Below the pieces are notes generated by a model that searched no databases, was not told where the DNA came from, and worked only from the letters and a program-made list of their open reading frames with translations. The position numbers and the translations under genes were made by a program. A stretch of 59,615 nucleotides of DNA from Paludibacteraceae bacterium. Lineage in GTDB: Bacteria; Bacteroidota; Bacteroidia; Bacteroidales; Paludibacteraceae. Position 1 is the stretch's first letter, and every line of letters begins with the position of its first letter. This document shows positions 43,286 through 54,100 of the stretch, one piece after another. Location: the NCBI GenBank assembly GCA_024405815.1, contig JAKSNX010000003.1, positions 1-59,615 of the forward strand. Reading direction: 5' to 3'.

Positions 43286-44368
43286 ATGAACAGTAATAAT
43301 TTTTGTGTAATAATGGCAGGCGGGGTAGGCAGCCGTTTTTGGCCCTACAGCCGTAATGACCGCCCTAAGCAGTTCCTGGATTTTATGGGAACCGGGCGTT
43401 CTCTTTTGCAGATGACGTTTGACCGTTTTGCAAAGATAATGCCACCTGAAAATATTTTTATAGTCTCTAACAAGGCGTACAAGTCATTGATACTGGAGCA
43501 GATACCTGTTATAAATGCTAAACAGGTGTTGCTGGAGCCTGCAAGGCGTAACACTGCTCCGTGCATTGCATACGCCGCCGCAAGAATCCATGCCATAAAT
43601 AAGGATGCGGTTATGGTGGTGGCTCCAAGTGACCACCTTATAACTAAGGAAACTGAGTTCTTGGATGCTGTATCAAGCGGGCTTGAGTTTGTATCGGGGA
43701 ATGGTAGAATGCTTACTCTTGGTATCACTCCTAACAGACCTGAGACAGGATATGGGTATATTCAGGCAGGAAAGGATTTTGGAGGCGGTTTTAAGAAAGT
43801 TAAGACTTTTACAGAGAAACCTAATCTAGAGATGGCTAAGGTGTTCTTGGAGAGTGGGGAGTTCTTTTGGAACGCAGGGGTGTTTATGTGGAGTGTAAAG
43901 ACTATAAGGGCTGCGTTTAAGAAACTGTTGCCAGAGATTTCAGCCGTATTTGAGGAGGGTGCTCCGTTAATGGGTTCAGACTCAGAACAGACATATATTG
44001 ACAGATATTTTCCATCGTGTCAGAATATCTCCATTGATTACGGCATTATGGAAAAGGCAGATGAGGTTTATGTGCTTTGCGGTGATTATGGTTGGTCTGA
44101 CCTTGGCACTTGGGGCTCTCTGTATGATATATCGCCTAAGGATGAGGCTGCAAACGCCACCTTAAAGGGTCAGGCTCTGCTTTATGAGTGTGAGAATAAT
44201 ATAGTGGTTCTGCCTAAGGGTAAGATTGCTGTGCTTCAAGGTCTTAAAGATTATATAGTGGTTGAGGCGGATAATGCTCTGCTCGTTTGCCGTAAGAAAG
44301 ATGAGCAACAAATCCGTAAGTTTGTAAACGATGTCTCCAATCTTGAAAATAATAATGATTTTATATGA
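43286..44368 (+). CDS. manC: Mannose-1-phosphate guanylyltransferase
   Basis: A 360-residue cytoplasmic nucleotidyltransferase that forms GDP-mannose from GTP and mannose 1-phosphate, feeding fucose, mannose and rhamnose synthesis for capsule, glycoprotein or LPS. The GTP site is [20 protein letters not shown]; the sugar site is in GYGYIQAG and [19 protein letters not shown] and [13 protein letters not shown] complete the pattern. It lacks the C-terminal isomerase part of bifunctional AlgA/ManC. I use ATG 43286; the longer frame would overlap the promoter and tRNA-Leu gene. Its stop overlaps the lptB start (ATGA). Confidence 0.94.
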   Translation: MNSNNFCVIMAGGVGSRFWPYSRNDRPKQFLDFMGTGRSLLQMTFDRFAKIMPPENIFIVSNKAYKSLILEQIPVINAKQVLLEPARRNTAPCIAYAAARIHAINKDAVMVVAPSDHLITKETEFLDAVSSGLEFVSGNGRMLTLGITPNRPETGYGYIQAGKDFGGGFKKVKTFTEKPNLEMAKVFLESGEFFWNAGVFMWSVKTIRAAFKKLLPEISAVFEEGAPLMGSDSEQTYIDRYFPSCQNISIDYGIMEKADEVYVLCGDYGWSDLGTWGSLYDISPKDEAANATLKGQALLYECENNIVVLPKGKIAVLQGLKDYIVVEADNALLVCRKKDEQQIRKFVNDVSNLENNNDFI

Positions 44369-45129
44369 TTTCATCACCCGATAATATGATATTGCGTACA
44401 GAGCATCTGGTAAAGCAGTATGGCAAACGTACTGTTGTAAACGATGTTTCTATAGAGGTAAGGCAAGGTGAAATAGTGGGGCTTCTTGGACCAAATGGGG
44501 CAGGAAAGACTACCACTTTCTATATGACCACAGGGCTTGTAAAGCCTAATGGCGGTAAGATTTTCATAAATGATTTGGATATATCTGATTTTCCTGTATA
44601 TAAGCGTGCAAGGTCTGGTATCGGGTATTTGGCTCAGGAGGCTTCGGTATTCCGTCAGCTTACTGTAGAGGATAATATCAAAGGGGTGCTGGAGATGACA
44701 GATTTTCCTAAGGATTATCAGAAAGAGAAACTTGAGAGCCTTATAGCGGAGTTCCACTTGCAGAAGGTAAGGCATAATTTGGGCGACAGACTTTCTGGCG
44801 GTGAGAGGCGTAGATGTGAGATAGCCCGATGTCTTGCCATAGAGCCTAAATTCATTATGCTTGATGAGCCGTTTGCAGGTGTTGACCCTATTGCCGTAGA
44901 GGATATTCAGAGTATAGTTTATAAACTGAAATACAAGAATATAGGTATTCTTATAACAGACCACAATGTGCATGAGACTTTAAGCATTACAGACCGTGCC
45001 TATATGCTGTTTGAGGGCAGAATCATGTTCCAGGGCAAGGCAGAGGAACTTGCCGTAAATCCTATAGTAAAGCAGAAATACCTAGGTTCTAATTTTGTGC
45101 TTCAACGCAAAACGTTTTCAGCAGAGTAA
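44365..45129 (+). CDS. lptB: LPS export ABC transporter ATP-binding protein LptB
   Basis: A 254-residue ATPase of the LptB2FG complex that extracts LPS from the inner membrane. Walker A is [16 protein letters not shown]-loop [13 protein letters not shown], signature [16 protein letters not shown], Walker [15 protein letters not shown]-loop [10 protein letters not shown]; the GVDP and NVHE forms are typical of LptB. The start overlaps manC (ATGA). A second in-frame ATG seven codons on could also serve. The partner permease gene could be 55416-56495. Its last 41 bases overlap the convergent endonuclease IV gene. Confidence 0.95.
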   Translation: MISSPDNMILRTEHLVKQYGKRTVVNDVSIEVRQGEIVGLLGPNGAGKTTTFYMTTGLVKPNGGKIFINDLDISDFPVYKRARSGIGYLAQEASVFRQLTVEDNIKGVLEMTDFPKDYQKEKLESLIAEFHLQKVRHNLGDRLSGGERRRCEIARCLAIEPKFIMLDEPFAGVDPIAVEDIQSIVYKLKYKNIGILITDHNVHETLSITDRAYMLFEGRIMFQGKAEELAVNPIVKQKYLGSNFVLQRKTFSAE

Positions 45130-45973
45130 TCTCATCTGCCCATAAAGTCTCATCGGGGGTTTCAAGAATAAGCGGAATGACATCTGTACGCTTGTCTTGC
45201 ATTATTGCCTTAAAAAGTGCTATCCCTATCTCCCCTTTTCCTATGCTATCGTGTCTATCTACCTTGCTGCCAAGCGGTTTTTTTGCATCGTTAAGGTGCA
45301 TTCCCTTTAGGTATTGCAATCCTATAATTTTATCGGCGGCAGTCATAACAGATTCATAACCTGTTGCTTCTGTTTGGAATAAATCTGCTTGTGTATCGGG
45401 TCTTACATCATACCCCGATGCAAACGCATGGCAGGTGTCTATGCAGAATCCAACCCTGCTCTTATCCTCCACGCCGTCTATAATCTCTGCTATATGCTCA
45501 AACCTGTAGCCTATGTTGGAGCCTTGCCCTGCGGTGTTCTCTATAACTGCAATAACCCCTACAGTCTTGTCAAGAGCCATATTTATAGACTCTGATATAC
45601 GCCTTATGCACTCCGTTTCCGATATCTCACGCAAATGGCTTCCAGGGTGGAAATTAAGGCGGTCAAGTCCCAATGCCTGACAGCGTGCCATCTCCTTTAT
45701 AAAAGAGTCTCTTGATTTTGCAAGACTCTCATTATCAGGGTGTCCAAGGTTTATAAGATAACTGTCGTGGGCAAGAATGGAGCAAGGCTTATAGCCAAAC
45801 TCATTACACCTCTGACGGAACAGAGAGATACTTTTATCACTTAAATCAGGTGCAAACCACTGCTTCTGATTCTTTGTAAAGAGGGCAAACGCAGTTGCTC
45901 CTATTGCATTTGCATTAAGTGGGGCGTTCTCTACGCCGCCACCTGCACTAACGTGGGCTCCGATGTACTTCAT
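45089..45973 (-). CDS. nfo: Deoxyribonuclease IV (AP endonuclease)
   Basis: A 294-residue TIM-barrel enzyme that cuts DNA at abasic sites. Metal-binding motifs are all present: [65 protein letters not shown] and a late LETPDE. I start at ATG 45973 ([13 protein letters not shown]), the canonical start, because the longer frame overlaps the promoter at 45979-46010. The 3' end overlaps lptB by 41 bases in antisense. Confidence 0.96.
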   Translation of the reverse strand: MKYIGAHVSAGGGVENAPLNANAIGATAFALFTKNQKQWFAPDLSDKSISLFRQRCNEFGYKPCSILAHDSYLINLGHPDNESLAKSRDSFIKEMARCQALGLDRLNFHPGSHLREISETECIRRISESINMALDKTVGVIAVIENTAGQGSNIGYRFEHIAEIIDGVEDKSRVGFCIDTCHAFASGYDVRPDTQADLFQTEATGYESVMTAADKIIGLQYLKGMHLNDAKKPLGSKVDRHDSIGKGEIGIALFKAIMQDKRTDVIPLILETPDETLWADEITLLKTFCVEAQN

Positions 45974-45978
45974 AGGGA

Positions 45979-46010
45979 CAAAATTAACCATTTTGTAACA
46001 AATTATCAAT
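45979..46010 (-). promoter_or_regulatory. Promoter of nfo
   Basis: Minus strand ATTG (46010-46007), 20 bases, TAATTTTG (45986-45979). Only five bases separate it from the ATG at 45973, so the mRNA should be leaderless or nearly so. Confidence 0.6.
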
Positions 46011-46036
46011 AGATTGCAATTTTTCTTGTTTTTTTT

Positions 46037-46066
46037 ATTGCATTTGTAAAAAACTATGTACCTTTG
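46037..46066 (+). promoter_or_regulatory. Promoter of the tandem outer-membrane protein genes
   Basis: ATTG (46037-46040), 18 bases, TACCTTTG (46059-46066). The leader is about 60 bases, AT-rich. Confidence 0.6.
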
Positions 46067-46129
46067 CACCGTTAAATCTTAAAAAAATTAACATTTATTA
46101 GTTTTTTTGAATTTTTAGTTTTTACGATT

Positions 46130-46714
46130 ATGAAAAAGAATTTACTTCTTATAGTGGCATTGCTACTGGGTGCAACCGCCGCTTTTGCACAGCCACGTGC
46201 AATAGGAGGTAGGGTAGGTTCAGGTATTGAATTATCTTACCAACATACTGTAGGTAAGAATTTTGTAAGTTTGGATGCAGGTCTTATTTATGGTAGCTCT
46301 AGAATATGTAACCTTACCACTAATGTTGATGGTGAAAGAATTCATGATTCAGGTTTTTATGGAGTCAGTGATATGGTTGGAGTGGAGACTGTGGCTACAT
46401 ATAACTGGTTGTTCCCTATAAAGGCGTGGAAAGGCAAGGGTGAGTGGAACTGGTATGTAGGTGCTGGTGCAGGTATAGGTTATTTGAGATGTTGGAATGA
46501 TTTAAATAAAATAGATATAACTAAGGGTGGTGATATGGGTTTTGCAGGTGTTGCGGCACGTATAGGTTTTGAGTACAATTTCTGGTTCCCACTACAGCTC
46601 TCATTTGACTATAGACCTTTGATAGGTCCTGCCTTTGATTCAAATACAGTTGCCTATAACCTTACAGGTCTTTATGCAGGAGCCATCTGTGTAGGCGTGC
46701 GTTACAGATTTTGA
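46130..46714 (+). CDS. Small outer-membrane beta-barrel protein, first of a tandem pair
   Basis: A 194-residue exported protein: signal peptide 1-20 (AAFAQ), then PRAIGGRVGSGIELSYQHTV and alternating strands to a C-terminal CVGVRYRF with the last aromatic residue typical of barrels. About eight strands would fit the size (OmpW/OmpA-barrel class). It is clearly paralogous to the next gene (shared PRA-G-R-G-G-E-SYQH start, NFWFPLQLSFDYRP near the end). Function unknown; possibly an abundant small surface protein. Confidence 0.8.
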   Translation: MKKNLLLIVALLLGATAAFAQPRAIGGRVGSGIELSYQHTVGKNFVSLDAGLIYGSSRICNLTTNVDGERIHDSGFYGVSDMVGVETVATYNWLFPIKAWKGKGEWNWYVGAGAGIGYLRCWNDLNKIDITKGGDMGFAGVAARIGFEYNFWFPLQLSFDYRPLIGPAFDSNTVAYNLTGLYAGAICVGVRYRF

Positions 46715-46759
46715 TTAGACAATTATTAATATTTTTAACTTTTTAATTTTTTTACAGTT

Positions 46760-47410
46760 ATGAAAAAGAGTTTACTTCTTGTTGCAGCAATGTTGCTTAT
46801 GTCAACAGTTGCCGCTTTTGCACAGCCACGTGCTGTAGGTCTTAGATTTGGTACTGGCTTGGAGGCTTCTTACCAGCACTCTCTTGGCGAGTCTAACATG
46901 ATTAGCGTTGACTTTGGTATGATTTATCCTACTATGAGTATCGCTTCTCCAACTACAACAACAAAAATGGGAGGCAATAAAACAACAGACCATGCAAGTG
47001 GTACAGGTAGTAACGGTATGATAGGTGTTGAGGCTGCCGCTACTTACGATTGGATTAACCCGGGTGGTGTAAGATTTCCTTGGAGTCATAAAGGTTCTTG
47101 GAACTGGTATGTTGGCGTAGGTGCCGATGTTGCATATATGCATATTATAAATGTAGGTGGCGGAAAAGGTAGTCATTGGGGTTCAGTGGGTGTAGCCGGA
47201 CGTATAGGTGTAGAGTATAACTTCTGGTTCCCTCTTCAGCTTTCATTTGACTACAGACCTGTTATAGGACCTGCGTTTAGTGCATTCAGCTATGATATAA
47301 ATGTACCTGAGATTGGACTTGAAGAGAAAGCACATGTTTCTACGGTGGCATACAACCTTTCAGGTCTATATGCAGGTGCTATCTGCTTTGCAGTACGTTA
47401 CAAATTCTAA
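46760..47410 (+). CDS. Small outer-membrane beta-barrel protein, second of a tandem pair
   Basis: A 216-residue paralogue of the preceding gene. Signal peptide 1-22 (AAFAQ), start PRAVGLRFGTGLEASYQHSL, common segment EYNFWFPLQLSFDYRPVIGP, end CFAVRYKF. It is longer by two loop insertions: a Thr/Lys/Gly-rich segment (about residues 55-80) and one near 175-190. It is 45 bases after its sibling in the same transcript, before the terminator at 47432. Function unknown. Confidence 0.8.
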   Translation: MKKSLLLVAAMLLMSTVAAFAQPRAVGLRFGTGLEASYQHSLGESNMISVDFGMIYPTMSIASPTTTTKMGGNKTTDHASGTGSNGMIGVEAAATYDWINPGGVRFPWSHKGSWNWYVGVGADVAYMHIINVGGGKGSHWGSVGVAGRIGVEYNFWFPLQLSFDYRPVIGPAFSAFSYDINVPEIGLEEKAHVSTVAYNLSGLYAGAICFAVRYKF

Positions 47411-47431
47411 ACTAATTACATATAACTTTTT

Positions 47432-47471
47432 ATCCCGATGTTGAGGAAAACTCAGCATCGGGATATTTTTT
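47432..47471 (+). terminator. Terminator after the tandem outer-membrane genes
   Basis: ATCCCGATGTTGAG / CTCAGCATCGGGAT, 14 pairs with one wobble, loop GAAAA, then seven T after an A. Confidence 0.92.
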
Positions 47472-47537
47472 TGCCTGAAAATGCCTCGCGTGCGCAATAT
47501 ATTAGGTGTAAATTCGTTATAATTGAGGTTTTTTGTG

Positions 47538-47545
47538 TAAATTTG
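47538..47545 (+). promoter_or_regulatory. -7 box of ruvA-sprA
   Basis: TAAATTTG, 15 bases before the ruvA ATG. TTCG lies 21 bases upstream as a weak -33. Confidence 0.5.
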
Positions 47546-47560
47546 CAATTTTCAATTGAT

Positions 47561-48151
47561 ATGATAGAGTATATTTCAGGAAACATTACGGAACTCTCTC
47601 CCACACTTGTTGTGGTGGAGGCTAACGGAGTGGGGTATGGCATTAACATTACATTAAGCACCTACTCTGCATTAGAGGGCAAACAGAGTGCCAAGTTATA
47701 CGTTTATGAGGCAATACGTGAGGATGCATACGTGTTATACGGCTTTGCCTCCAAAGAGGAGCGTCAGATGTTCCTGCTGCTTATTTCAGTATCGGGGGTT
47801 GGAGCAGGCACTGCCCGTATGATACTATCTTCTGTAAGCACGGCAGAACTACGTGATGCGGTGTTGCTTGGCAACGAGATGCTGCTAAAGGGCATTAAAG
47901 GCATAGGTCTGAAGACCGCCCAAAGAATAATTATAGACCTAAAGGATAAAGTGGCAGGCGTGGATGCAGGTGCCGCTGTAGGTCAGTCTAAACAAAATGC
48001 TACATCAGGTGCTGCAGAAGAGGCTATACAGGCATTGGTAATGCTTGGCTTTACTCCAGCCGCAGTGCGTAAGACTGTGCAGAAAATCTGCGCTGACTCT
48101 CCGTCAATGAGTGTGGAGCAGATAATAAAGCAGTCACTAAAAATGATGTAA
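47561..48151 (+). CDS. ruvA: Holliday junction branch migration protein RuvA
   Basis: A 196-residue protein. The N-terminal OB fold begins MIEYISGNITELSPTLVVVE with GVGYGI; helix-hairpin-helix motifs follow (LLISVSGVGAGTARMIL and LLKGIKGIGLKTAQRIIIDL); the C-terminal UBA-like domain III (EEAIQALVMLGFTPAAVRKT) binds RuvB. It holds four-way junctions during recombination. I start at ATG 47561; the longer frame runs through the upstream terminator. sprA follows after three bases, a known order in Bacteroidota. Confidence 0.96.
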   Translation: MIEYISGNITELSPTLVVVEANGVGYGINITLSTYSALEGKQSAKLYVYEAIREDAYVLYGFASKEERQMFLLLISVSGVGAGTARMILSSVSTAELRDAVLLGNEMLLKGIKGIGLKTAQRIIIDLKDKVAGVDAGAAVGQSKQNATSGAAEEAIQALVMLGFTPAAVRKTVQKICADSPSMSVEQIIKQSLKMM

Positions 48152-48154
48152 GAG

Positions 48155-51100
48155 GTGTTTAAATGGGCTAATAACATATTGCAATTAAGATTGATAGCAG
48201 TTTTGGTGCTATTGGTCTTTAGTGTATATGCCTACAGCCAACAAGATGATTCCTTGTCTTTTTCAGCTTCTGACACCTCTAAGGTGAACTATAAACCTAA
48301 ACCTGTATATCCTGAGTCTGCATCAGACCTTAATGCCAGAGGTATGACAGACCTTCAGACACCTGAGAACGTTACAACAGAGGTTCAGTATGACCCTGCA
48401 TCGGGTGGATATTACTATAACACCAAGGTTGGCGAAGACCCTATAGGTGTGCCGTTCTATTTGCAAAGCAATGAGTATTCTGATTATATGGCACGCCAAT
48501 CTATGCGTGAGTATTATAAGAACAAGAACGCAGAAGCTAAGAAACGCAAGCATGAGATATCGTTTACAGATATGAAGTTTGACATAGGTCCTGCCGATAG
48601 GGTGTTTGGACCTGGTGGCGTGCAACTTAAGCTGCAAGGTTCTGCAGAACTTGATTTTGGGCTTAATATAAAGCGTCTTAAAGACCCGTCGCTAAGTGAG
48701 CGTTCTCAGAAGCCAGCCCCTACTTTTGATTTTGATGAGAAGATTCAGGTAAGCGTTGACGGTTCAGTGGGCGATAAACTTAAATTTGGGTTAAACTATA
48801 ACACAGAGGCAACCTTCAGCTATGACCAGTCAATGCTTAAATTGCAGTATGAGGGTAAGGAGGATGATATTATCAAGAAAATAGAGGCAGGTAACGTAAG
48901 TATGCCGTTATCGGGTTCTCTTATTACAGGTAACACATCGCTGTTTGGTTTTAAGACAGACTTGCAGTTTGGCAAACTTAGCATAAGTGCTGTAATATCT
49001 CAGCAGGAGAGCGATGGCAAAACTATAAGCACCAGTGGAGCCCAAACCACTAAATATGAGGTTAAGGCTGATGCCTACGATGAGAACCGCCACTACTTCC
49101 TATCACAGTTCTTCCGTGACCATTACGATGAGTGGATGTCAGACCTGCCAAATATATCAAGCGGTGTTACCATTGGTGAGATAGAGGTTTGGGTAACTAA
49201 CAAGAACTCTGTTAATTATGATAATGTAACCAATATAGTGGGTTTTGTAGATATGGGTGAGCCTCAGAAAATCTACAATCCGGTAATATCACCTACAGGT
49301 TCGCCGGCTGTCCCTGATAATGATGCCAACACCCTATATCCGTCTGTAATAAGGTCTATAGGCGGTTTGCCCGATATATATAGCGTGGATTCCTATCTCA
49401 ACGGATTCAATATGATAAGTGGCACAGACTACGCCAAGTTAGAGGGTGCCCGTAAACTTGAACTTTCAGAATATACCATAAACAAGACATTGGGTTACAT
49501 ATCACTTAAAACCGCCCTTAATAACGATGAGGTGCTTGCTGTAGCATATCAATATACATACAAAGGGCAGGTTTATAATGTGGGTGAACTTTCAAAAGGT
49601 GTTGACCCTAAAAAGCCGTTGGCATTGAAAATGCTGAAGGCTATGGAGAGCTCACCAGACCTTCCTACATGGGACCTTATGATGAAAAACATATACTCAC
49701 TTGGAGCATATCAGGTTCAGCAGGATAAGTTCACACTTAACATTATGTACCGTAATGATTCCACAGGTATAGATTTGCGTTATCTGTCAGAAGGTCCTAT
49801 AGCACGTGAGCCGTTGCTTAAGGTTATGAATCTTGACCGTTTGGATTCCCATCTGCAAAAAACGGCACATGGAGACGGTATATTTGACTTTGTGGAGGGT
49901 TATACCATAATAGCACAGAACGGTAAGGTGATATTCCCTGTGTTGGAACCGTTTGGTTCTTATTTGGCTAAAAAATTGGGTAATGACCCTGCTCTTGTTA
50001 AAAAATATGTTTACCAAGAGTTATATGATTCCACATTGGTGGTTGCCCAAGAGTTGGCAGAAAAGAATAAGTATTATCTGACGGGTCAGTATAGGGCATC
50101 ATCGGGTTCAGAGATTAGGCTTAATGCCATGAATATACCTAAAGGCTCTGTAAAAGTTACCGCTGGCGGTAGGGAGCTTATAGAGAATGTGGATTATACG
50201 GTGGATTACATGATGGGTGTGGTTAATATCCTTAACCAAGATATAGTTGCACTTGGAACCCCTGTAAGTGTTACTCTTGAGAGTCAGTCAATGTTTAATC
50301 TGAAGCGGAAAACGCTGATGGGTACTCATTTGGATTATGCAGTAAGTGACCATTTTAACGTAGGTGCCACACTTATGTATCTTAGTGAGAAGCCTCTTAC
50401 AGAGAAAAGTGCCTACGGCGATGACCCTGTAGCCAATACAATGTGGGGGCTTAACGCATCGTACCGTAACCAATTCCAAAGCATTACAGACGCTCTTAAT
50501 AAAATCCCGATACTTAATCTTAAACAACCATCTACAATAGCGTTTAATGCAGAGTTTGCACAAATGATACCAGGTACTGCAAGGGGTGCTAATGGTAGGG
50601 TATATGTAGATGATTTTGAATCCACTAAGATAGGTTTTGATGTAAGGTATGCCACTAATTGGCGTTTGGCTTCAACACCGTCCAGATTTAAGGAATCAAC
50701 TCTAAGTAACAATATAGAGTATGGTAAGAACAGGGCACTTCTTGCATGGTACTATATAGACAATATGTTTAACCGTAGTACAGCCCAAACCCCGTCACAC
50801 ATACGTAGGGATAAGGAACAGCTCTCAAATCACTTTGTTCGTGAGATAGCGGAGCAGGAGATTTTCCCTAACAGAGAACTCTCTTATGGTCAGTCATCAT
50901 ACATACAGACCCTTGATTTGGCATATTATCCTGCAGAGCGTGGTCCATACAATATAGACCCTAAACAGTTCAATGATGACGGAACATTGCGTGACCCCAA
51001 ATCAAAATGGGGTGGTATTATGCGTAAGTTGGAGACCACAGATTTTGAAACCAACAATATAGAGTATCTTGAGTTCTGGTTAATGGACCCATTTGTCTAT

Positions 51101-54100
51101 AACGACGGAACTATGAAAGGCGGTGATTTCTACATAAATTTAGGAAACATATCGGAGGATATTCTTAAAGATGGCAGAAAATCGTATGAGAACGGATTAC
51201 CTGGCGATGGTTCAGACAAGGATGTAATAGAGACAGTGTGGGGTAGAATGTCTAATAAGCAGTCCATCAACTACTCATTTGAGAATGAAGGTAGTGCCCG
51301 TCAATACCAAGATGTGGGTTTGAACGGACTGTCATCAGAGCAGGAGAAGGAATTTGGCAAATACAAGGAGTTCTATGATAATATGAAGAGCAGGCTTGAC
51401 CCATCTAAGGCGGAGAGAGACCCATTCTCCATACTCAATGACCCTGCAGGTGATAATTTCCATCACTATCGTGGTACAGACTTTGATAATGCTGAAACTC
51501 CTATTTTGTCTCGTTACAAGCACTATAACGGTACAGAGGGCAACTCACCTGTACAGTCAGGAACTCAATACACTACATCTGCCACCAATTACCCCGATGT
51601 GGAGGATATCAACCAGGATAACACAATGAATGATGCAGAAAAATATTTTGAGTATCACATATCATTGAGACCTGGAGATATGATTGTGGGAGAGAACTTT
51701 ATTACTGATATGATTACATCTTCCGTAACATTGCCTAACGGCAATACAGGTTCTGTGCGTTGGTATCAGTTTAAGGTGCCTCTAAAGGATAAAGACAAAT
51801 ATACATCTGTAGGTGGTATAAGGAACTTTAAGTCAATACGCTTTATGCGTATGTACCTCACCAATTTTACAGATAGCGTAAATCTGCGTTTTGCCTCATT
51901 GGAACTTGTCAAGGGTGAATGGCGTGCATACAATCAGCCTATAAACCAAGAGTTTTATGACCCTACAGGCATGATAGAGTCATCGTCTGTAAGCATAGAG
52001 GAAAATGCAAACAAGAAGCCTGTCAATTATGTTCTGCCTCCAGGTGTTACACGTGAGATAGACCCAAGTCAGCAGCAGACCCGTCAGGAGAATGAGCAGT
52101 CTATGGTAATGCGTGTGCAGAACCTATATCCAAAAGATTCACGTGCTCTGTATAAGAAACTTGGCGGATACGATATGCGTCAGTACAGGCGTATGCAGAT
52201 GTTTGTTCACGCTGAGGCTATGGAAGACCTTTCTTGGCTTGATGACCAAGATGTAAGTCTGTTCATAAGGTTAGGTTCAGACTATAAGAACAACTACTAT
52301 GAGTATGATATACCATTAACACTTACCCCTCCGGGCGTATATTCCAATAATCTGACAGGAGACCGTAAAACGGTTTGGCCCGATGAGAATAAACTTGATT
52401 TCCCGTTATCTCTGTTTACAGAGTTAAAGAAAAAGCGTAACGCAGATAAGAATGAGTCTGGCTCTGCGGTATCTAACCTTACAGAGTATGCAGGAGTTGA
52501 CCCCGATAAACCAAATAACAGGATATGTATTAAGGGTAATCCAAGTTTGGGAGAGGTTGATGTTATTATGGTAGGTGTAAGAAACAATTCCAGAGTTATA
52601 CAGAGTGCGGAGATTTGGGTTGATGAGTTGTTGCTTACCGATTTTGACCAAAAAGGTGGTGTGGCGGCACTTGCCAATTTGGATATAGCGTTATCAGATT
52701 TCATAACACTGAGTGCCGCAGGTAGAATAGAGACCATTGGTTTTGGTCAGATAGAGCAGAGTATATCGGAGCGTCGTCAGGAGGATTACTACCAATATAA
52801 CGTAAATGCGGGTATAGATTTTGGTAAATTGATACCTGAGGTGGCAAATGCAACCATACCTGTTAAGTTCTCTCTGTCAAGTGAGATAATGAATCCAAAA
52901 TACAATCCGCTTGATAAGGATATTCTGCTTAAAGATGCGTTAAGACTTGCAGAATCCGCCTCAATGAGAGACTCCATTAAGCGTATGGCACAAACAGTAT
53001 CCAGAAATTTGAGCTTGAGCATACCAAGCATAAGGTTTGGCTATACAAGTAAGAAAGGCCCAAGACCATGGGACCCTGCTAACTTCACCATCGGTGGCTC
53101 TTTCTCTCAGACAGACTTTAGAGACCCTAATACGGTACGTAATATAGAGCAATATTGTAACGCATACGGCTCATACGAGTTTTCTTGGACTCCTAAGCCA
53201 TGGGAACCATTTGGTAAGATAGAGAAACTTAGAAACTCAAAGAATTGGAAATGGATAGCCGATTTTGGTATAAATTATGCTCCTAAACGTTTTGCTTACA
53301 AGACAGATTTCACACGTACTTATTATGAGCAGCAAGTCCGTGATTTTGATAATTTGGAATCTCTTGACCCTACGTTCCAGAAAAACTTTATGTGGGATAA
53401 TAGTTTTGACATTGCGTGGGATATAACCAAGAATATCAGACTCACCCTAACCACAGACAAGGCTGCACGCATTACAGAGAATGAGGGTGGTATTAATAGC
53501 AAACTCTACCCCGATGAGTACGAGGCGTGGAAAGATTCAGTTAAGGCGTCACTTCGTCATTTAGGCTCACCTATGGATTACAATCAACGGTTTACCGCCA
53601 CTTGGGCTGTTCCGTTCAATAAGATAGCGTTCCTTAATTGGTTATCGGGTAACTTTAAATATGACGGACAGTATGTATGGGCATACGGTAATGAGACTAT
53701 TGCCAATACCGCTAACAGTAAGGGAACGTGGGGCGTTGACGGACGTATAAACTTTGAGACTCTGTATAATAAGTCAAATTATGCAAAGGAGGTTAACCGT
53801 AAGTATGGTTCCAGAAATCCGCCTAAAAAGACACAGCAGAAACCTAAGACATACAAGCAGAAAGTAACATTCAAGAAGGGTGAGAAAGTGATGGTAAGGC
53901 ACCGTCTTAACAGTACCAACCTTATAGTTGAAGCCTCTGTTAACGGTGGTACTCCAACTAAATTGAAATACCATACTGTAGATAATAACACTATTCAGTT
54001 TAAGGCAAAACGTGATGGTGAGATGGATATAGCCATTACTACCAATACAGAAGAGAATGTGGCACTTGATGTAACCGCAAGGATTGGTATGATGATACGT

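Noticed and set aside
45974..46069. 32-residue extension of endonuclease IV
   Set aside because: It covers the promoter and lacks family similarity; MKYIGAHVS is the canonical start.
47438..47560. 41-residue extension of RuvA
   Set aside because: It starts inside the terminator of the preceding operon; RuvA homologues begin MIEYI.
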